Source: Prunus persica (taxonomy: Eukaryota; Streptophyta; Magnoliopsida; Rosales; Rosaceae). From it: DNA of 64,000 nt. Below the pieces are notes generated by a model. It did no database searches. It was not told where the DNA came from and saw only the letters and a program-made list of their open reading frames with translations. Location: positions 5,327,713-5,391,712 of the forward strand of contig NC_034015.1 in the NCBI RefSeq assembly GCF_000346465.2, in the 5' to 3' direction. The first letter of the stretch is position 1. Each line of letters starts with the position of its first letter. Positions 34,442 through 47,003 of this stretch are shown in pieces. The position numbers and the translations under genes are program-made.

Positions 34442-35600
34442 TTAATGGTTTCCATCATTTAACCAATCCGTGTTGCTAGGCCCATCATCTCGGAAAAGTC
34501 TTCTTCTCATAACATCCCTTCGTTCTAGCTTCCAAAATTGTTTTGTTTCAGGGGACATATAGCTTGTATCCATCGCCATGGTTTCCCAATCCGTCTTGTC
34601 CATATCTTTTTTGCGCAAATACTCCATTTCTCGTGCATACTCGGCTTGAAGGGCCAACTCGTTATCCTGACATTTCTGCTCCATTTCAATTCTTATGTCG
34701 TTTTGCCTTGCAATTTCCTCCAAAAACTTTGAATTATTATTGCTTGAATTAACCGCTTTCTTTGCCTTTGCCGCCTTTCGGCCAATGGGCCTCCGCTCCT
34801 TTTCGATGGGTGAGTCTTGACTCATAGGGGAATCGAGAGGTGAATCCGATGTCACTGAATCACGGAGTGGCGTCTCGTTTAACACAACGGCGGGACCCGT
34901 CGGAATAATTATGAAGCGGTTGCAATATTTCACAACCTCCCAACATTCATGATGGTTGAACCTTTTATTGCCACCCCCGGTTGCACCGAACCACATATGT
35001 GCTTGAATCATCTATTTAAAAAAAAAATGGAAATGCAATAAATATTTAAAATATATTGGATATGCAAGTAACAACAAAAATAATAATGGAAATGCAATTA
35101 ACCTTACAAATAAATTAGAAGTGCAAGAAAAATTAAGAAACAATTGGAAATGCAAGAAATATTAACAACATATTGAAAATGCAAGAAATATTAACAAATT
35201 ATTGAAAATGCAAGAAATATTAACAAAATATTGAAAATGTAATAAATATTAACAAAATATATATATTAGGAGATTAAACTTAATAAAACAAAAATTATAA
35301 AATACTTACCTCGTTAGTACGATTTTCCCCGCTTCTATAGTTGTCCATCGCTTTTGCCAAGGCATCTCTCCATTTTCCCAACTCTTTATTAAGAATTTTC
35401 CACCTGCTAGATAATGTCATCTCCGTACGAGTAGACCCCGGAATTTTTTCACAAAATTCGGCATGAATTTTTTTCCACATATGAAAAAATTTCATCTAAT
35501 TGCCGGACACGGGACAATGACAAATTTGGAGCTAAGCCTCACACAAGGAAACATCTTCCATGGTGCTCCAAGCCCCTCCGGTTTCGATAGAAGAAGCCAT
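34442..35600 (-). pseudogene. Harbinger ORF1 (Myb/SANT-like, NAM-associated), first copy
   Basis: Two exons, 35310-35600 and 34442-35011, with GT-AG junctions (GAG|GTAAG, ATAG|ATG). It starts MASSIETGGAWS. The Myb/SANT-like trihelix region (MKFFHMWKKIHAEFCEK, SSRWKILNKELGKWRDAL) is in exon 1. Exon 2 carries the pfam NAM-associated part with KERRPIGRKAAKAKK, then coiled-coil-like EYAREMEYLRKKD. Two TAG codons replace Trp and Glu in exon 1. In PIF/Harbinger elements this DNA-binding partner brings the transposase into the nucleus and to the ends. Confidence 0.82.
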
Positions 35601-36349
35601 AAAAATAAGAAATAAAAATACAAGGTGAAAGAGAGGAAAATGTTGAGTAAAGAGTGAATAATAATAGAAGTATAATGAAATGTATGAGGATTGGTGTTGA
35701 AAGTGAAGGGTATTGATAGGTATTTATAGAAAAAAAAAAAAAATTCAGAATTTTTTAGAATTTTTTTTAAAAAATTTTGATTTTTTTTCATAATGTTATT
35801 GCCCAAAAATTGCCAACCGTTGGATTGGATTCGGAGAAGCTGATCGGAGCGCTGGGGGAGTGACACGTGGCTTCTTCCTGTTGAGCTGGCGTTGCGCTGA
35901 CGTCACAACATGCGGGCTTCACCTCGGGCTGAACTGGCCTTCGGGCCAGCCCGAGTTAGTGGGACCCACTCCCAGCCCGGGCTTGGGCTCACCGCTGGAA
36001 CGAGTTCCCCCCCCCCCCTGCCTTGGGCTTAGCTCCTCAGTGGACTTGCTCTAAGGCATTCTCGGGGCTAAACCCAAATTTCTTCCTTTCAAAAAATGAC
36101 TATTTGAGTTTTGCCAAGACTCAAAATGTTTAAGAATGGTTTAAGTCTAATTTTTTTTTTTTTATGGATAACTTTTCTTCATTCAATCTTTTTAAATAAC
36201 TTTATAATTAAATTTTTTGAACAATTTGACCTAAAAAAATTGAAATTCCACAAATATAATTTTATTTCAAAAGAAAACACACGACATAATTCTAAAAGAA
36301 AACACACAATACTTCAAATTCACCATACATGAATGGCAATAGGAATAAA

Positions 36350-37345
36350 CTAATAACCACCATCGTGGGGACTTGGATAATAGTCCCCTGAGTTATCTTC
36401 AGGATTAACGGTAGACTGTTGACCCCCTGCATGTTCTTGCATAATTTCATCTTGTTTATCCCTCCAATACTTCTTCTTTCTTGGAGTAAATTTGGACACG
36501 TCCATGGACATTATTTTTTGTTCTTGGGCTTCCTTATCTTGTTGCTTCTGATATGCATAAGCATCAGCTTGATCTTGGACAAACTTGTCCCATATGTTGA
36601 GCTTTCGTCTCCTATCATCTTCGAAAGCAATACCTTGCTCCACCAATGTTTCCAAGTACTTATCCCTTTTTTGTTGAGAAGGGTTAGCCATCTTCCCTTT
36701 TTTTTTTTTTTTTTGCAGCCTTTTGTTTATCTCGCCCCTCAGGCCTTGGACTAGGCATGGTGATTTCGTCTGCATCATTATCCAAATTCACCATATTTGC
36801 ACTAACTCAAGAAGAACGTTGTGCGGGAGGCTCATTTATATCATTACACTTTGGGAAATCTTTTAAGATTTCCCATAGCATGGTACAACTTGAAAGGCCT
36901 ATTTGGAAGCTTATTATCATTAAGAAATATTATTTTTGCATACACATCCTACTCATGAAAAAATAAATTTAAGTTTGGAGTTGAATAAAATTACAAATAT
37001 AAATTTAAAGCTTTAATAAGAATGATTACTTACCACATCATGTAAATTTGAGCCACTTTGTGGGCTTGTATTGGCCTTAGTCAAGCATGCCTTCCAAAGA
37101 GAACATTGTTGGTTGATAGTCTTGAACCGAGAAGCAATGGCTTGATATGTTCGTCGCTCGGGTCCACTAATGCCCGGATCATTTTCCATAAACTTTTGAT
37201 ATACACGCTTCCAAAATGTGTCGCTTGCTTGATTGGTGCCAATAGCCCCATCTTCACTGACAGAAACCCACCCTTTGCACAATGCCTCATCTTCTTCGGG
37301 CCTCCAATTCACACCTCTTTGAGGTTTTGTGGATATCTTCAACAA
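36350..37345 (-). pseudogene. Harbinger ORF1 (Myb/SANT-like), second and diverged copy
   Basis: Exon 1 (37034-37345) reads GVNWRPEEDEALCKGWVSVS, then DTFWKRVYQKFMEND and YQAIASRFKTINQQC, a SANT/trihelix domain, and ends at a GTAAG donor. Downstream comes LWEILKDFPKCNDINEPP, then a basic KKKKK tract and KLNIWDKFVQDQAD to the stop at 36350. A stop and a homopolymer frameshift near 36700 break it. No good ATG is seen for exon 1 (the open frame opens with TTG). No matching transposase is present, so it is a remnant of a second element. Confidence 0.75.
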
Positions 37346-38218
37346 GAATGAAAGGAGATTGATGAGATTGACAAAGGAAAAATAAATTGAGAAATAGATA
37401 AAATATTTTTGGTAGATTATTTGAGAAATGGATGGGTATTTATAGAGTTTGGAGTGGGTTTTGGGGTTGGATCTTGTTTGGATTAATTTAAAATATTATT
37501 TTGACCATTAGATTTAAATTTCAGTCGTTGGATCTTTTTTTTTTTTCCGTTAAAATAGCTTAGATTTAATATAGATCGTTAATTTAAAGTTACTATTAGA
37601 ATTTTTTTTATATATAAAAAAAAAAAAGAGATTCTTCTTTTCCAACGGCTCTTTGAGCTGGAAACAGCCAACATGTGGGCCCAATTGATACTATTTGATT
37701 TATAAAAAAAAAAAAAAAAGAGACAGCCAAAGCCCAACGGCTCTCTCCCCTAGTGCTGACACGTGGCCCATGCCACAGACAAGCCCATCAGAACATGTAA
37801 CCAGCGCGGGTCCCACTATTTTTCAGAAGCACATGGGCTCTGCAATCTCAGCGTGGGGTCCAGTGAATAGTATTGGGTCCAGGCAATACTTGGACCCATA
37901 TTTGGGTCCAAATTTGGGTTTTCCCAAATTTTGAGTCCTTCGTTTTCTTGGGTTGGGAGAGGTTTGGAGGGATATTTTGGGTTTGAGTCCAAGGGTTGGA
38001 GATGACATAATAGAACGGTCTAGGACTGGTTTGGTATCCTATTTGAATTCATTTTTTTTAATTCAAAAATTATTTTAGTCCAAGACTCATAATTCACATT
38101 TGCTAGAGTTTATTTTTCAAAACTCAACTCAAAAACAACTTTAAAAGGTATAATTTTAAATACAAAAAAAGTGAAGTTTTACACACACACAAAAATTTCT
38201 CTCTCCTCCCTATCTCCA

Positions 38219-38280
<62 letters not shown>

Positions 38281-39135
38281 TTTTTTTGGGTTAATTTCAA
38301 TTTTTTTCGGATCTTAAGAATAGTTTGGAGTTTAATACCAAACAAATTTTTAGATATGAAAATCAATATTTAAAAACTAATGTTAAAAAAATGATTTTTG
38401 AGTTCAATTTTTTTGAGCATAATACCAAATAGGGCCTAAGTTTTCTTCGATTTGATAAAAAGTATTGAGGAAATCAAACCAAACCAATTTTAGACGATTT
38501 GGTTTGAGCATTTTGTATCTAAGCCCAATTTATTTATTCTTTTACATGTTTGAACTTTGTTAGCAAATAAAAGAAGAAAAAAAAATTGCAGGGGACTTGA
38601 GCTCATGTGATTAAGAGAATTTATTCATATACCTGAGGTCCTAGGTTCGATTACTCTTTCCCCTAGTATCGTTTGTATATAAAAAAAAAAAAATCATAAT
38701 TTGCTACATATTTTTCATTTTCTAGCATACCAAACCATCTTCAAATTCAATATGCCCCATAACTTGCTACATATTTTTCATTTTCTTACCAAGTTGTAAA
38801 CCTAACTTTGCCATGCCTCGTTTCATTGATCTTCTATTTACTTTTTTTTTTTTTCAATAATTCCATCATGTTTTACGTTTTTAACTTTATAAATTGATAG
38901 ATTTTTCACATATTTCTACGATATAAATTGAAAGACTAACATGACTAGTCAATTTATTATTCTCGTATTTCATATTTTGTTCTTAGCTTTTTTTTTTCGG
39001 TCGAAAGTTCAAAGACAATCGCTTAAAGTTTTATCAATCTTCAAATTCAACCTCATTATCTAGTTATAATCCAATAATACAAGGAGGGGATTCAAGTGCA
39101 AATCTTATCAATATTTAATTACTTTTTGAAAACCA
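37346..39135. other. Intergenic stretch without a gene
   Basis: 37600-37870 has GC-richer sequence with 'acacgtggcccatgcc' and 'gggtccagtgaatagtattgggtcc', probably the end of the Harbinger-type element. A (CT)n microsatellite follows at 38219-38277. The rest is AT-rich with homopolymers. No coding signal is seen. Confidence 0.5.
38219..38277. repeat. (CT)n microsatellite, about 28 units
   Basis: Near-perfect CT repeats run from 38221 to 38277. Confidence 0.97.
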
Positions 39136-40135
39136 AAATCGTTAGAGTGCTACTATTTCCATCCACCTGTCCTATTTCCCCATCCACCTTATCTTCCCAC
39201 CCACCATGTAAATTTGAAAAAAACACAATCCTATCTTTACACCCACCATTATTCCTAAAATACCCTTTAATTATTAATTCAAAGCAAATTCTTTCAAAAA
39301 CCCAACGTATATCCATTTTACTTCCTGACCCAAACCCCCTTTCTTTCCTCCAAGCCGATTGTGGTTCTTTCAAGAGTTCATCCCTCTTTCTCATCGTGAA
39401 GGAGGTGACACATGGGCTTTGTGATGAGAGGGGTTGTGTGCGGTAGAAGAGGGGATTTGAGTATTTATTTTCTTTTAGGTCTTCTTTAATTTCTTATTTA
39501 TTTATTTTAATACATATGTGGTTGAAGAACATGAAGTTAAAGCATGGGTTCGAATGCTTATGGTCCCCAGGCTCCAATCATGTTGATCTCTCTCAATCAA
39601 ATAATACCAATCGCTTGTTGTTTGAAGCCAATAGACGAAAATTAAACAACTTCATTACATAGAATTTCATGAAATCTTAAAAGGACAATAGGAGCCTTTG
39701 AAGGGAAAATTAATTTTGCCCACATTTATTTCGCAGAGAAAATGATAGTACCTTTGAGAGAAATCAGATTTATGATGGAAAAATAGTAAAACTTTGGGAA
39801 GCTTTTATAAAACAAAGAGAATGGCTAGATGAGGAAGAAGAAGTTGTGTGCAATGTGCGGGTCAAGAATTTAAGTTAATAAAAGGCTCTATGTATTGTGA
39901 GATTAATTCAATGGCTGGTATAAAATGGTTGCTCACACTTAGGTGAGGGAGATTGGTTTTGTCCCTAAGTCCTTAGAAGTCATTTTATAAATGAGTAAAT
40001 TTGTCTTAAAAATTTTGAAGATAAAGTGTGTGGGAAAATAAGACAGGATTGAAATAGCAGTACTCAATAAATTTTGAAGATAATAAGTGTGGAAAAATAA
40101 GACAAATGGGTGGAAATAGCATCACTCAATCGTTA
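39136..40135. mobile_element. Possible 1-kb terminal-inverted-repeat element
   Basis: The left end GAGTGCTACTATTTCC (about 39144) and the right end, read in reverse (GAGTGATGCTATTTCC, about 40125), pair for some 50 bp with mismatches. A partial second copy of the right end lies at about 40020-40070. No coding region or convincing target duplication was found. Confidence 0.4.
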
Positions 40136-40190
40136 TTATGCAATCAAAAAGGTGAAAATAGCAGCACTCAATCGTTATTATGCAATCAAA
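40112..40190. repeat. 42-bp direct duplication, two units
   Basis: The unit gaaatagca(t/g)cactcaatcg...caatcaaa starts at 40112 and 40154. Confidence 0.8.
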
Positions 40191-41346
40191 CCCAAACCAA
40201 TCCACCACCACCACACCCACACCCCTCTTTAGCTCTCGGTGGCTAACGTATTAGAGATCTCGTTTTCATATAATTGCACTGCAATTGTGGTGATGGCTGG
40301 TGAAGGGGGAGGGAGAGGGTGTGTGTCCACCCATATTATAATATTATACCTGCGTGGCCGTATTATCGAACTATTGTATAATGGTAGGTTGGAGTGGCAG
40401 GGGCAGTACATCACAGGGACATTGGGTTTTTTTTTCCTCTAATTTTCCAAAGGTTCTTTTGTATTTTCATCTTATTTTATAATGCTGAATTGATTTTTTT
40501 TTTAGGTGATAGAAATTAAAAATTGGACTTAAATTGCTCACATAATGAAATACAACCCCATAACCAAAAGTGTTTTCGAACTTAAACAGTGACTAAAAAT
40601 GTGTTTTACCCTTAAGTATTTATTAGTTTCAAAGCTTCCAGAAGAGCATCCTAAAAACCTCCACAAAAGCATTAGGAGAATGTGTTCTTCGCTTGCCTTC
40701 CAGAAAATAAAATAAAATAAAGTAATTTCACAAATGTTTTAATCCTATTTGTTGTGTGTGGACGAGTTCCTCCCATTCTCTGTTTTCTTGTGTTGTAAAC
40801 TTCACGATTATTCAATAAATTATGAACCTTCATTTAATTTCCTTTTCATCCTTGCTTGAGTTTGTTTTCAATTTTTGTTTTTTAAAGTTCCCTTTTCATT
40901 AATTTTATAAAAACGCTCTGCTCAATCGCTTATTGCATGATTTTGTACTGCTGTTTCTATTTTCTGCAGTGGTAATATCAAGATTGTCATGAAATTGACT
41001 ACGCTTTAGAAAATTTCATATTGATCCAAAACTCAAAGAGAGACGTTGAATTGTAAATTGCATATAGTGTAGCATTAGCAAGACCAAGAACACCAATAAC
41101 CACAACACCCGCCAAGTTAGGCTTCAAAATATTTTCGATATACCGATGAGAACCAGAAAATTAAAACTTTGTATACATTTTGTAAGGGGAGCAAAAAGAT
41201 GTACCTGTATGTATGTGCATACTAAAAGGGCACGAGCTTCTCAGGAGAGCACAGTGGTCATCTACACACCATATATGGAACAAAAATATGTACAACTGAC
41301 AGGATATGTGCAATCGCAAGATGTAGCATGCTACCTGTACACCAAC
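40191..41346. other. No gene seen; right part is the 3' flank of helicase copy B
   Basis: Low-complexity AT-rich sequence. From about 41150 it resembles 24890-25089 (for example 'agcaca(g)tggtcatctac'), which marks the edge of the duplicated unit. Confidence 0.5.
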
Positions 41347-44300
41347 TCACAAGGGAATGAGAACCTGAAGATCATCAAAATTTATGTCCCTTCGACCCTT
41401 TGCGGTCCTCCTTCCCAAAGATTCATTTTCAAGTTTCTTCTTTTTCTCCTGCAACTTTAAAATCCTCTCTTCAATGCTGTTTCGAGCAATCAACCTGACA
41501 ATCTTCACATCCTCCTTCTGCCCCATACGGTGAACATGATCCATTGCCTGTTCCTCAACTGCAGGGTTCCACCATGGGTCCAACAAATACACTCTACTTG
41601 CAGCTGTGAGGTTTATACCCATTCCTGAAGCCCTAAGGCTTGCAAGCAAAATTGTGGGCACATCTTGTCCCGTGACCATAAAGTCTCTGATTACTCGAGC
41701 CCTTCTATCTGCAGCCATAGAGCTATCTAAGCGCAAAGTCTTAAAACCAATTGCTTTTAGGTGCTCTTCAAGATATATCAGCATCTTTGGAAATTGGGAA
41801 AACACTACTGATTTTGTAAGTGGGTTTTGATCCCTTGATTCAACGAGAAGATTCAACAGAGAAGATCCTTTTGAAGACACGGTTGTTTTAGAGGATACCA
41901 TGTTGCCACTTTCAGAAGGTGTTTGAGGGGCTGAGTACAGTTCAGACTCTGATACAGGACCCCGACAAAGGGGGCAGCTGCGACGTTTTGTGCGCTCAAA
42001 GCTTTTCAGAATACAAGCTTTGCAAAAAATGTGAGCACAACAAGTGATCACAACATCAATTGGTGAATCAATGCAAATCGGACAGTCCAAATCTTCACCA
42101 TCTTGCAGCACCTCAAGCATTTTTTTCAGCAGCTCTGGGTTCTTGGTTACATCTGCTTAAAATAGACTTCATAAGTACAGAATAAACATACCATACAAAG
42201 GAGGGTTTGCAATTAAGTATAAAATCTGTGGAATAACATCAACTGAAAACATATACGAGCCCTATCTGTCACATTAAAATTGACTAATTTGTTTTATAGA
42301 GATTGAGAAGCAGCAGCACACAGTACTAGTAAATGTAATAATGAATTGAATATCATTCCCAGACAGCAGAGTAGGGCAGAAACTAGTTGAAGTAATGGAG
42401 ATGGAAGTGAAACTCAGTAACAAACAACTATGATGCAATGATTAAAACAATCCAAACAGCTTCTATTGCCTACTACTGATTCCATGGATGTATCAAGAAT
42501 GAATAACAAAATCATTGACAGGGAAACAGTTGGAGAGTATTGCAGGTGGGAATACTGAATTCATTTAAAATGCAAATATATTAAACAGTTAATACAGTAT
42601 ACGAAATAACATAATTCTTCTAACCTTGTTTTATGAAGCACACACACATTTTAGAACATTTTAGATGTTTGATCAAATATCAGTACTCCTTTATATGTTT
42701 ATGTGTAGACCCCGAGAAGCATAACTCTAGGCAGCATGCTTTTACTAATCTTAATACTCCCACCAACCTAAATTGAAACAATTAAGGGTCATCATTTGTT
42801 AACTTGCAATTGTTTTTCAGAATTCTGTAATCTTTTCTTGAACTCAAATGAAGTAGAGAGCATAGTAAGAATGTACAAACAATTTTCCACATGGAATACA
42901 TCATACACAGCTACCAATTTGGGCCCAGCGATTATATAAGTACTGAACAATATGTGAATTGAAAAAATGCAATTAAAAAGAACAATATGTGAATCCAAGA
43001 ATCCAAGCATAATGGTACAATGACTTCTTCAAGAATTATCTTTACTCATGAAAAAAAAAAGTTTACAATTGAGAGAACTGTAAGCTAAAATAGTTGAAGA
43101 GTTTCATGGCACCCAGATAAGTGTGCATGTGAAGTGAAGTTGCATAACAAAACAAAAATGATGCACCAATATGACAGCCTTGCCAATACCTTCAATATGA
43201 AGTGATCTGAGACCAGAAGGGCACAAGGCCGAATCAGTACAGATCTGGCGAAGTTGTAAGATTATGCTAAGAACAGTAGAATATTTGCGCATTACACTAT
43301 CAGCACTAGTGTAATTCTGCACAACACTCTTTGCTTCTTCTTCCATCTCATCATACAGTTTACGTTCTTCAGCAGAGAATTCCACGTAACAAATGTCTAC
43401 AGTTTTAGATGGCAATCCAATCCGTAACTTGTCCTTTGTTCTTCGCAAAGAGATGGTTGCCATTAAAACCTGAGACATCAGTATACACATTAGGCACAAC
43501 TTGTTCTTTGCAAGAAAGAAAGAAAAAAAAAACCATGATAAATATTATTCAGTCTCCTTCAATTTTAGGATAACCATTTGATAAAGGCTTAATTTTTGTT
43601 TTTCCCCGAAATTCTGAATCAAATCAAATGTGGCCCTGAACTTGGTCTTTTTTTCTCACTTCACCCACGACTGTCAAGTTTGTCCACCAATCTGTTAAAG
43701 GCTAGTTTGGTATTGCTGTGCTTTAAAAAAAACTGTTTCTGCTATCCTGTGAGAATAAACAGCTGTGAAATGAAGTAGTGAAGTATTTGGTAATCTATAT
43801 TTGTAAAAGTGCGGTGAGTATAAAAAGCAGTGTCATAGGGTTTGGTAAACTTTTTTTCTGGAAGTGCTGTGACTGGGTATAATGACCATAAAGGGTATGA
43901 TATTGAAATTGATATTTATGTTTTTTTTATTTAAAAAAAAAAGAAATTGATATTTATGTTGTTTTACAATACATTTACAATTTGTTTATAATCTTAATAG
44001 TAATATACACTTTATATCAAATAAAAAACCTGAGAAGGAAAAAAGGCCCCTTTCCTCCTTTTCCTTTTTCTCTCCTTTTTTTCTCTCTTGACTATTCTTC
44101 TCCATTCTTCTCTCTCATGTGGCATGAGTAAGGTGCACTTATTTGCTAACATGTAATCCACGCGGACCAAAAAAATAATGAATTATTGTTTTTAATATTT
44201 TTGGAAATTCTAAAAACTTAAAAAACTTACAGACACAAATACACAGCCCAGCCAACCTCCTTCCGCAAACCAGTGCCCTCCCCGCAATCCAACCCCACCC

Positions 44301-47003
44301 ACGTCGACCTCACGCACCCTCATTCCCATCCTCTCTGAACTCTGAACCAAACCAACAGTTCAATCTAAGTCTAAACCCACTTTCGAACCCACAAACAGCA
44401 ACCAGTCAACACCACTCTCATTCGGATATCATCAGTTAGAGAAGCCAATTCGAAATAAAGGATCGTTTAGTAATTCGAATTCATGTACTACATGCGGTTC
44501 AAGTTCTGAAATAGGCAATTTCCTATAATATGGGAAGTCTTAGCACTTATGGAGCATCTAAGATGTTTACATGATCCAGTCCTTTGATAGCAAGTCATGG
44601 ATCAACCAAGTCATTAATCATCTCTTTCCTATCAGATAAATACTTATTTCAGAGAATAACAATTTGTCCTCCAGATGCTAACCACAAAAGTGACGGAGGG
44701 AGGAGGGTGGGCAGTCTAGGGAAGTTTGATTTCATGAGTTATTGAGATACTATAGCTCAGGTGCCCAATAAAACAAGTAACACCGGTTGACGTCAATCTT
44801 ATAGGTCTTCTTACATGAAAAGAAGAAAAGAAAATAGCAGGAGGCACACTTTAAATACACTTCCATCTCAGTTCTTTATCATAAGTGGATAAGTCAACAT
44901 AAATAAGGTAAGAATCCTTCTGGTGGCAAAAAGGCTAAATCAATCTAGGGCTGTCTGGTGTTGGGTATTTTCTGGGCCATATGGTGGGAAAGAAATCAAC
45001 AGATTTTTGAAGACGTCAAGGGGGCGGATGTGGAGGAGGTGTGGGAAAAGGCAAAGTATTGGGCAGTGCTATAGGCTTCATTTTCTCCTATTTTGCTTGA
45101 TTGGAAGGCTGCAGTGTCTTGATTAGGATTGTTTTTCTCATTATTGGAGATCTATGTACTTGTTTTACTGTTTCTTCCTGTTGTTGGTGGATTGCTTGTC
45201 CACCTTCTTGTATGGTTTTTTTTGAAATAAAACTTCTCTTAAAAAAAAAAAAAATTATAATAATAACGTAAGAATCATTCTGAAACTTTTAAAGAAACTA
45301 TTCTGTTATTTTCCAATTTTGTACGACAACAAGCAATTGCAGTATAATAGAGAAAGAACAATCATAACCATGCAAATCAGCAAACCATAAAAGGAGAAAA
45401 ATATGGAAACTTTGGTTTGCATCTGCTGCAAACTTTGGTTGCGTGCATAAAAATATGGTTATAGTACATAAATAAAATAAAACAAATAGAAAGAAAAACA
45501 ACATGGTATTACCTGCAGCCGTGAGAGCCCCTTTGGGTTGCCATCAGCAAGCGGGCGCTGCACCAAGCTTTGCCAGCAGCTCTTAATTGAAAAAGGGTCA
45601 AACCGCAAGAAAGCCATCAAAGAAAACAAATCAAAAGAGCCATTCTGGATTGGTGTTCCCGTAACAGCCCACCTTCTCTTAGCCTTCAACTTAGTGACAG
45701 CTTCACTTTGTTGAGCATTCTCATTCTTAATCATCTGTGCCTCATCCAAAATCACCCGCCACCACTCAATCAGGTCTACAGGGGATGTTCTGGAAGGATT
45801 TTCATTAGACAAAACACCATATGTTGTCAACACTATATCAAACTTCTTAAGCTCCTCAGCATCTTTAGTCCGTAGGCCATAATACTTGCACCAATTCAAC
45901 CTAGTGTGTTCTTCTAACTGTGTTTGCCAAGTTGAAAGTACAGAAGAAGGGCACACAATTAATGTCGTCCGACTGATATCATGCGAAGACTTATCATTTG
46001 CACTCACATATTTGCCTTCCACAATGGTATTCTCAGTTTTATGTTGTTTTCGCAAGCCCGTGCTTTTTTCACTTGGTCTACCTCTCTTGCCCTTCTTACC
46101 AACAGAAGAAGACAACCCCTTATCCTCACCCATTTCGTTATCATCTAGCATGCTTACATCAACAATGCCGCTACCATATTTATCAAACGCAATCAAAGAA
46201 AGCAAAGTTAAGGTCTTACCCAATCCCATCTCGTCCGCGAAAATCCCACCTCTTAGAGGCTCCGGTCGCTTATGGGTGCTGAAATGGGTCAACGCATTCA
46301 CAAAAGACCCACCTTTCTCTTCCCAAAAAGGAGGCAGCTCATCAGACCTCTCTCTATGAACCAACCATCCCAACCCTTTTTTTTGGTGCACAAAAAGCTC
46401 CGTTTTGATCACTTCTGCTGGGGGTTCCAATGCTTTCAAAACACCATTCTTGTTTGCGTTCTCATCCACCAACTTGAAAATCTCATCCACGCTCTTGCCT
46501 GCCCTCTCCGCCTTCTTCTCCTTGACCACCAAATGTAACCCAGATTGCGAAATTGCCGACTTCACAGAGGTAAAATCTTCAAATCTTGCAAAGATGTTAA
46601 CTTGGCAAGTAATCTTGGGCCCATTGCCCTCAGCTCGCGTATTGAGAACAATGCCCTCCACCGCAATCAAACTCGAGTCAATCAACGGCGCTAGTGCGGT
46701 CGCCACGCGGCGTTCAATGTGACCCACTTGAACGGTGGTGGTATTGAAAACTTTGATGGCGTTGGAATCTTGAAAATTAAGGGGTTCGCGGACAAGAACC
46801 ACCATTTCTTGGCCACTGATGGTGCCTAAATACCATTGAATTCCAACTATGTCGGCGATGACGAAGCCAAGCAAGCGGGTATCGGAAGAAGAAGAGAGAG
46901 ACTGATAGTCTTCCGAGGAGGGACGAAATTCATCTGGCTCTGTTGGAGGGCCTTGCCAGTTATCGAGGTTCATATAGAGCTTCACGGGATCTTCGTCTTC
47001 CAT
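41347..47003 (-). CDS. SMARCA3/HLTF-like 1 protein (HIRAN, SNF2 helicase, RING), copy B
   Basis: Three exons: 45513-47003, 43190-43469 and 41347-42152, in the same phases as copy A. The product is 858 residues with no internal stop. HIRAN spans about 43-145, Walker A MGLGKT is at 259-264, RGRP at 307-310, TGTPIQN at about 448-454 and RING at 614-653. It differs from copy A at key places: motif II is DEAQ (420-423) not DEAH, motif VI is DHVHRMGQ (795-802) not DRVHRIGQ, and LDGSM is LDSSM. A stretch present in copy A between HIRAN and the linker (about residues 158-172) is absent, and exon 2 is four codons shorter. It may be a paralogue with altered ATPase activity, or an early pseudogene with its frame still open. 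Confidence 0.9.
44917..45261 (+). mobile_element. 5'-truncated LINE 3' end in intron 1 of copy B
   Basis: The plus strand reads IFWAIWWERNQQIFEDVKG, the C-terminal motif of plant LINE ORF2, then a 3' UTR and a poly(A) tail at 45241-45254. A 15-bp target duplication AATAA(G/C)GTAAGAATC flanks it (44902-44916 and 45262-45276). Copy A has the empty site in its repeat units, so this insertion came after the gene duplication. Confidence 0.85.

Noticed and set aside
43690..44140. Possible MITE in intron 1 of copy B (tttggtattgctgtgcttt region)
   Set aside because: It resembles one end of a common plant MITE, but I could not find the partner end or a target duplication.
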